Position numbers and translations under genes: made by a program. From Cornus controversa (lineage: Eukaryota; Streptophyta; Magnoliopsida; Cornales; Cornaceae), in NCBI GenBank assembly GCA_026545225.1, contig CM048849.1:15445541-15509540 (forward strand): a stretch of DNA of 64,000 nucleotides, in the 5' to 3' direction. The notes beneath the pieces are model-generated. The model did no database searches and was not told where the DNA came from. It worked only from the letters and a program-made list of their open reading frames with translations. Shown here piece by piece: positions 57,832 through 64,000 of this stretch. The stretch's first letter is position 1; every line of letters begins with the position of its first letter.

Positions 57832-58527
57832 TAGGGGGACACATGCCCAAAGTGTCCAAATTGGATTCATAGATGATATACATAGATTTTCGCCATCTAT
57901 AATGAATTTTAATCATGTTTTAGAGTGGATTATGATTGTGTAAAGTTATTATGTGCACCTAGGCTCTGCAACAGCCAATTGAAAGTGTGACATCCAGAAC
58001 ATTGAAAAGTTGGGTACCTTTTTTGGACGACTGAAAGAAGGCTTCAGCCGGCTGAAAGCATCCTTTCAACTGGCCGAAGCCACTCTCCAGCCGAATGACA
58101 GAATTGGTTCCTTGAAGGTCAGCCGAACCCAACTTTCAACTGGCCAAAGGGTAGGGTCAGTCGACCAAAACTACCTTGGAATGAAATTTTATGACATTCG
58201 AGATATGAGTGAGCATGTATAGGTACATGGACTATTGTGGGGCCCACGAAGGTGAATGATGGTGGGTATATGTGGCCATAAGTGCTCGTGTAGAGTATGT
58301 TTCCATTGTATATTGAATGATTAATGAAGTTCATTAGGGCTTAATGGACGAAGTTCACCCTTGGTTTCAAGGAGTCAGAAATCGGGACGTGACAGCTTGG
58401 TATCAAAGCATGATACTATAGTATGATTGTTGTTTGGATCGTTCATGGAGTTGAGTGAACGGGTTCACATTCAAAATTCGGGGTTGGTCCGGGGGAGTCC
58501 CGGTGGTTCGAATTTTGGGGTGTGACA
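57832..58527 (+). repeat. A left LTR, second part with composite end
   Basis: Resumes A's LTR after B. Near 58380-58410 it has a B-like LTR end (AATCGGGACGTGACA) followed by a primer-site-like TTGGTATCAAAGC. Then 58445-58527 matches the reverse complement of E1's LTR beginning and ends GGGGTGTGACA. The truncated right LTR (60478-60776) has the same composite order. Confidence 0.85.
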
Positions 58528-58831
58528 GCGTTATATCAGAGCACTAGGTTTGAACATCTACAGATGATGGGTAAAGGTCATCAGAGCAATGGTTTGAATA
58601 CCTTGGACGACTGTTGAATTTTTGTTAAGTGTTTACTAGAGGCAAAGGACTGAAACATTGGGATTTAGACTTAAGGTTTATAAATTTCTTATATTGAATA
58701 TGATTAAGTGCTTACGCTTTTATAACATGCTAGATGTGAAATGACATAGCATAACATTTTGTAAGCATGATGGAAGTTGTGTGTATATGTTTATACTTGG
58801 TGCTAATATTTCTTATTGTGTATATAGCTAA

Positions 58832-60475
58832 ATGCCACCAAGAAGAGTGCAGGGTGGAGGCGCTAATGTTCCTCAGGAACTAGCTGATGGAACATAGTTT
58901 ATGCGCGACATGGTAGATACCATGAGACAAATGGCAAGAGAAGCCATGGAAGAGGAGTGATAAGTAATGAATATTGCATATTCAATGCCCTTAAAATTAT
59001 ATGAATTAGTGTCTTAGTAATATTTATTTCATATTTTTATTAATAATTTTAATCTTTTCAGAATTTCAGGTGATTAAGGGTAATTCTAATTAATAATGGT
59101 GCAATTGGGCTACAGATGGTGTTAGGCTTGTTCACATTGAACATTGGGCCAATTCAGGCCTAAAAAGTCTTGGACCCGTTTTGGTATTCAGACCATATCT
59201 CCATACACGATTGTCAAAACGACCCAAACTCCGCGTAGGTTGAAGGAAATTCAATTCTGCACAATTTCATATTTCACGAAAATTTCCTAAAACGGACATT
59301 TTCATCAACTTTCTGCCCTATTTGCGCAGCTGCCACTTTTTGGGCGCAAATGCCACTTTGTGAGGAGCAAGTGCCATTTTCTTATGCGCACTTGCCACTT
59401 TGGGAAGGCCAGGTGTCCCGTGGGTTTGTTTTTGCAAAGTAAAAATGACGAAACGAAGAAAAACTAGGGTATTCTGGAGGGGGGAAGCAGAGAGAGATAT
59501 ACAGAGGCGATTCGTGACGATACAGGCAAGACGACGGCGACTTCGTCACCGTTCAAGCCTGGACCTCCGATCATGAGTGGCTAAACACCATTCCGGGGAA
59601 GTGATGTAACCCTAACCTGTCTTTCAATGTATTAGCTTGTATATTAATTTGGGAATTATTTATTTTGTGCATTGATTGTTTAACCAAGACATAAACAACA
59701 GCTGTGCTGTTAGTTTGAATTTGAATGGATTATTTCATTGCATATTTAATTTTGTTCTTGTAGAATGAATGCATGTTTGCAGTGATTAGGGTTTAGTTCT
59801 TTTCAACTTCTGTGATTTTGTTAAGACAGGTTATACAATAGTTTTCACAGATCATTCAATTTAGAGTTTTTATAATTCGTACTAAGCGAAGATGGGTTAT
59901 CATATCATTAGTTAGTCAGATGTATAGGTCATGCTTAGCGAAGACGAGTTATGCTTAATTGTATGTTGAATGAATCCTCTTGATAGAACTGAATTTGGCT
60001 TGTAGCCATTCTTTTCTGAATGCATAGATTAAACATCCCAAATTAATACAACTGTCATTGTCAGAAGGTTAGTGGTGAAGTCAATTCCCAGGACCCTCTC
60101 TCCAGTGTCTACCATTTATTTATGTTGTATTTCATTTCAATTAATTTCAGCACTTTAGAATTAAAACCAAAACAAATTCTCTTTCAATTAAATTAGACAA
60201 GATCTTGATAGCTTAACAATGAAATCAACGCAGTCTCTGTGGGTTCGACCCCTACTCACCACTTTACTAATTTTAGTAGAGTATTTGTAGGTTTAGGTGT
60301 AAAACAACGACGACATTATTCCATATTATTTTATCTCGTTTTGCACGTCGAACAAGGAGGTTCAGGCACCACCTAGGGTTACCTTGAGCTGACAAATGGT
60401 TGCTATGAAAAAGTATGTAAAGTTTAAACTACCTACTTAGGAAGGTGGACGTGATCCACTAGTGGCAGAAAGTAC
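58832..60475 (+). pseudogene. A gag fragment, split by solo LTR C
   Basis: It starts MPPRRVQGGG at 58832, with the same opening as B's gag, a stop after ELADGT, then MRDMVDTMRQMAREAMEE. After C (58958-60354) it continues at 60360 as VQAPPRVTLS, a stop, QMVAMKKYVKFKLPT and GGRDPLVAES, where B has PPSRMITTLGHIKKHNPPTY and GSDPMVAEN. It then joins A's right LTR by a deletion. Not functional. Confidence 0.85.
58953..60359 (+). mobile_element. C: solo LTR in A's gag
   Basis: A 1,397-bp sequence (58958-60354) begins TGATAAGTAATG and ends CGTCGAACA, flanked by AGGAG on both sides (58953-58957 and 60355-60359). Removing it with one AGGAG restores the gag frame of A. There is no coding content, so it is a solo LTR left by recombination. 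Class is probably gypsy, judged from CTCTGTGGGTTCGACCCC near its end. Confidence 0.9.
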
Positions 60476-60477
60476 TC

Positions 60478-60776
60478 GGACTACTGTGGGGCCCACTGAG
60501 GTGAATGATGATAGGTATATGCGCCCATGAGTGCGCATGTAGAGTATGCTTTAGCGGTATGTTGAATGATTGATAAAGTTCATTGGCGCTTAATGGACGG
60601 AGTTCACCCTTGGTTTTTGAGAGTCAGAAATCGGGGCGTGACATATTGGTTTCAAAGCATGATACTATAGCATGATTGTTGTTGGGATCATTCATGGAGT
60701 TAAGTGAACGATTTCACACTCGAAATTCGGGGTCGATCCGGGGGAGTCCCGGCAATCCGGATTTCGGGGTGTGACA
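60478..60776 (+). repeat. A right LTR, 5'-truncated
   Basis: Matches 58224-58527 throughout (TGTGGGGCCCAC, GAGTCAGAAATCGGG, GGGGGAGTCCCGG) and ends GGGGTGTGACA before TGGTA. About 300 bp remain of an LTR originally near 1.8 kb. Confidence 0.85.
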
Positions 60777-60781
60777 TGGTA

Positions 60782-60930
60782 GGTGTAGAACTTCATGGTC
60801 ACTTTGAGACCACAATTACATGATCAATGACAAGAATATAAATCAAATATTACAACACGATCATGTTTAGGTTTGACATTGAAGATTACTAATTACAAAA
60901 ATATTCGTCACAAAAATGAATCTGGAAAAG
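60782..60930 (-). other. Dispersed repeat cut by element A (inverse of 23980-24110)
   Basis: The reverse complement gives TTTTTGTAATTAGTAATCTT, AACATGATCGTGTTGTAATA and ATTGATCATGTAA, which match 23995-24090 closely. Together with 46081-46265 it is the interrupted version of that sequence. Confidence 0.75.
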
Positions 60931-61027
60931 AAGATAATCAGTTGCAGAAGATTTGTGACTAAGAATAACAAGTGTCAAAATAAAACACAAGAGATAGCAT
61001 AAAAAGATCACTTACGTGCTCAATGTC

Positions 61028-61105
61028 GTCGTTGGTACCCCAGCATTAATGAGGGTCCTCGATACAAGCAATGGAATCATAAAAACACCTCTAGGAATTC
61101 CCTCT
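61028..61105 (-). other. Exon-like fragment, unidentified
   Basis: The minus strand reads GIPRGVFMIPLLVSRTLINA followed by GVPTTTLS and meets a consensus donor (GTAAGTG) at about 61014-61020. This looks like the end of an exon, but I recognise neither the family nor neighbouring exons. Confidence 0.3.
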
Positions 61106-61183
61106 AGTTTGGAAAAAGGCTTATATGAAGAAAATTAGGGGCAGTGAAGGGGAAAAAAGCCCACTTATTCAAATGGGCCAAAT

Positions 61184-61552
61184 TGGTACACAAATGGACC
61201 AAGTCCAAGAGAGTTTGAGCCCAAGTATCAACAGAAGCCCCAAAGAATTGTTTCAAGAAAGAAAACGGGCCTAGTCGCCCCTTTATAAGGCCAAAAAGGC
61301 TCAACCAAGACATAAGTCCAAACTCAAATACGAATTTGAATCATTGAGAGTAAAAATAGCTACAAATAAGGGAATTTGAACCCTAGAAGGATTTGAATTC
61401 TAACTTGTATAAATATCTAAAGAAAGATAAATAATGGAGATCCTCAAATCCCCATCTTGATTTATCTTTGAAAATATTGTGTTCTTAATTTTATTGAGTG
61501 TGTGCATTGAATTAATTAGCATAAATTAGCGAAGCAAATTTTTGTACTAATA
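61184..61552 (+). mobile_element. Solo LTR of the Tat family
   Basis: A 369-bp sequence starting TGGTACACAAATGG, alignable end to end with the LTR at 25188-25556. There is no internal region on either side. A clean target duplication was not found. Confidence 0.8.
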
Positions 61553-61749
61553 ACAATCAAAACAAATAAAAAATTAATACACACCAGAAATTAAGTAGAT
61601 ACTAGATACTAACAATTAAGTTTTTGAGAATTGCTGTATTGGTAGATAATTAAGTAGTCATCTTTTAATTTTTTTTAAAAATAAAAATAAAAAATTGACC
61701 GAAGAATTGAAATTAGTAATTGATTGAATATATAAGATTACTTACTGAA

Positions 61750-62057
61750 ATTTGGGAAATTACTTGTACTTAGTGAGTAAAAATGGGTATGTGAGATCAG
61801 ACCTATAAGAAGTACAAGGTGATCAAAATACAGAGAGCGGGGAAGCAACAAAAAAAGTTCTAAGCAAGATTTCTCCAACATACACATATATCTATATTAC
61901 ATTTGGGAAATTACTTGTACTTGGTGAGCCAAAATGGGTATGTGAGATCAGATGTATGAGAAGTACAAGGTGATCAAAATACAGAGAGTGGGGAAGGAAC
62001 AAAAAAAAAAAAGTACTAAGCAAGTTGTCTCCAACACACACATATATCTATATTACA
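61750..62057. repeat. 151-bp tandem duplication
   Basis: ATTTGGGAAATTACTTGTAC and the following 130 bp recur at 61750 and 61901 with few differences. No coding content. Confidence 0.92.
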
Positions 62058-62059
62058 CC

Positions 62060-62555
62060 TATTTTGATAATGGGTAGCAGCTGAAACTGCAAGGAGAATG
62101 AGAGAGAAGAGAGAGAAAAAAGGTGGTCAGTTGAGTGGGTTATGGGTATAGTAAGAGAGAAAAGGAAAATATTTATATATAAGAATAGAAATAAAAAGAT
62201 AAAAGAGAGAGAGAGAGAGTTAGTTGTTAAAGTGGGAGACAGAATGACAGAATGAATTTAGTGAGAGAATAGGAAAAGTGGTGAAATAGGATAAGAATAA
62301 GGAAAGATAGGGTGAAATGATGAGTGGGAGTGAACGAAAAAGGTGAGGAAATTTGAAGAATTCGGGTGACAATGAGAGAAAAAGGGGAGAGAGAGAAAAA
62401 AGAACAAAAAAAAAAGAAATAAAAAAAGAGGGGAAAAGTGTATTTGAGGAAAGGAGTTAAAAGGCGATGTGCATAATAATTTGAAGAAAAGTATAGAACC
62501 CCTGTCGAGATTCTGAGACACGTGATCGACGTTATGACCCTCACACTCTCTTTCT
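62060..62555. other. Purine-rich low-complexity stretch
   Basis: GAGA-rich on the plus strand, including an (AG)n run at 62205-62219. The minus-strand frames at 62227-62544 are low-complexity Phe/Ser/Leu text and not genes. Confidence 0.6.
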
Positions 62556-62559
62556 CTCT

Positions 62560-62970
62560 CTCATCCCTATCTAATATCTATAAAAATAATTTAAAATAAT
62601 AAATTTATTTAATTTTTAATAAATAAATTACAAAGTAATAAAGTAAATATTTTTATTAAAAATTGTTATCCATGAACAATGATAAAGTTACATAATAAAA
62701 TTACTACGATGGTTTGAAAAAAAAATTATTATGTTAAAGTCTGCTCCCATATAAAAATTTCTGGGTTCGTGAATTTGACTGATTGATCCTAAATAGCAGT
62801 CCTGTTTCAAAAGAGTTGTTGTAGACACGGGCAAAATCATGATCTAATGGTCAAAATTGCTTTAAAAATTAATAAAAATATTTAGTTTATTATTATTTTA
62901 ATTTATTTATTAAAAATTAAATAAATTTACTATATTAAATTATTTTTATAAATATAGATAGAGATGGGAC
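62560..62970. repeat. Large AT-rich foldback (inverted repeat)
   Basis: The arm at about 62560-62665 (AATATCTATAAAAATAATTT, TTTATTTAATTTTTAATAAA, TAAATATTTTTATTAAAAAT) is nearly the reverse complement of about 62855-62970. The loop is about 190 bp. It resembles a MITE or foldback element. No transposase. Confidence 0.8.
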
Positions 62971-62974
62971 AAAG

Positions 62975-64000
62975 GGAGAGTGAAGGGAAAAAAGAGAGAT
63001 TCGAAAGAAAGAGAGACAGAGAGAGAAAGAAAAGGAAAAGAAAGAGAGAAAGATTAAAAAATTAGAGAGATATCTTGGAGAGAGAGATATGTGTAAATGT
63101 ATATTATATTATTTCTTCTCTCTCTCTCAGCTGGAGCTTCAAGAATGACTGGCCCTTAGCTTGAGCTTCAAGAACGAGTGGGAGAGTGATGAGAGATAGA
63201 GTGATGTAGATAGAGAGCAGAAAGTGGGGGAAAAGAATAAATAAAAATTATGTTGTGTTTTCAGTTGTGGGATCAATAGTGATGAGAATTATCATATATT
63301 ATGTTTTTTTCCTATCGAAAGATATTGTAATGAATTCGTTTTACATGAATGAATTTGGATTTATTGGTTGCAACATTGATTAGGGAAAAAACCAATTACT
63401 CTAAGAAACTAGACTGGAATTTGAGGTTGAGAAGTTAATTGAAAATTTAAAGCAGCTACAAATGGGGTATCGATATTATGGAAGTGACTTCAAAAGCAGC
63501 TACGAATGGAGTTAGGCATGTGGTTGGTAGTGGCTTTAGTGAAGATGTCTTTTGTGGAATAGATTGAAATGGGGACGAATGGATTTTTTCGTCACAAATT
63601 TTCATATAAATTTAAAGTGTTTGACGAATTGATAAACTTAGAAATAGATTTATGTATTGAATGTGCCTATGCAATGACCATGAATAAATCTCAATGACAG
63701 TCTATTCAATTTGTTGGGTTGATTTGCGCACACCAGTATTTAGTCATTGGCAGTTATATGTTGCAATGTCTAGATGCACTCATTCTGAACGTATAAGTAT
63801 CCTTCTTCCAGACGACGGGCTGTATTCTATAACAAATATTGTCTATCCAGAAGTTCTATTATAATGCTATAATCAAAGTGTGTAACTTTGTAGGACTGGG
63901 ATATTACTACAAAAAAGTTCCAACATATCACTCATCTTCAGAACGCAATTGAGGAAATAATGAGGTAATTCAATTTTGTATTTGCTCTAAATTATTATAT
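62975..64000. other. Unassigned flank, no gene recognised
   Basis: A purine-rich start, a small repeat of GAGCTTCAAGAA (63137 and 63163), AAAGCAGCTAC repeated near 63450 and 63493, and a TACTACAAAAAAG near 63906 that weakly resembles a CACTA terminus. No open frame of interest. Confidence 0.4.

Larger units (their letters stand above)
46261..60781 (+). mobile_element. A: old chromovirus remnant, host of B and C
   Basis: The left LTR runs 46266-47407 and resumes at 57832-58527, interrupted by B. A primer-binding-like TTATATCAGAGCA follows, then a gag start at 58832, and a truncated right LTR at about 60478-60776. The flanks TGGTT (46261-46265) and TGGTA (60777-60781) fit a decayed 5-bp duplication. 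Most of gag and all of pol are deleted. The paralogous uninterrupted sequence at 24.1 kb supports these limits. Confidence 0.85.

Noticed and set aside
63900..63920. TACTACAAAAAAG as a second CACTA terminus
   Set aside because: The match is too short, the first base is wrong and no subterminal repeats or partner are visible within the window.

Overview
This window looks like nuclear DNA of a flowering plant, probably a eudicot. It is AT-rich and intron-containing, and most of it is layered retrotransposons: Ty1/copia, Ty3/gypsy chromovirus and Tat types, L1-type LINEs, TRIM-like miniatures, a tRNA-derived SINE, and MULE/hAT- and CACTA-type DNA elements. No bacterial-style operon, CRISPR array, rRNA or tRNA gene is visible. 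The species cannot be named from the sequence.

Region 1-18.7 kb holds the scattered remains of a protein arginine methyltransferase 1 (PRMT1-type) gene. N-terminal exons lie at 1.3 and 2.5 kb, and C-terminal exons at 17.3, 17.5 and 18.5 kb. The exons for the SAM-binding core were not found. The gap holds a complete-ended copia element (3210-7885), a 0.6-kb terminal-inverted-repeat element (8103-8724), a LINE (about 9.9-14.97 kb) carrying its own TRIM insertion, and a 5'-truncated LINE on the other strand (14.97-16.86 kb).

Region 19.4-20.5 kb holds the only apparently intact host gene. It is a four-exon minus-strand gene for a 179-residue secreted protein with six cysteines and a GPI-like hydrophobic tail. 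Its exons were rebuilt from splice sites and all phases agree.

Region 21.4-25.2 kb holds an Au-like SINE, a decaying tandem array of about 143 bp per unit, and LTR-like promoter segments. Region 25.2-31.64 kb is a degenerate Tat-type gypsy element with two RNase H domains; its 3' side carries two hairpins and a 56-bp repeat cut by a CACTA-type end.

Region 35.3-45.0 kb is a young chromovirus (E1) with nearly identical 2.5-kb LTRs, a perfect target-site duplication and no gag. Region 46.27-60.78 kb is a nest. An old chromovirus (A) has a 10.4-kb relative (B) inserted in its left LTR and a solo LTR (C) inserted in its gag. A paralogous uninterrupted site for A occurs in inverse orientation near 24.1 kb. 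Region 60.8-64 kb holds a solo LTR of the Tat family, a 151-bp tandem duplication and a large AT-rich foldback.

I found no evidence for a new enzymatic or defence system. The points most worth following are the intact secreted-protein gene, the dismembered PRMT1 locus, the gag-less young chromovirus beside a gag-bearing relative, the composite LTR end of A, and several unexplained repeat and hairpin structures. All family names rest on reading motifs by eye; no database search was possible.
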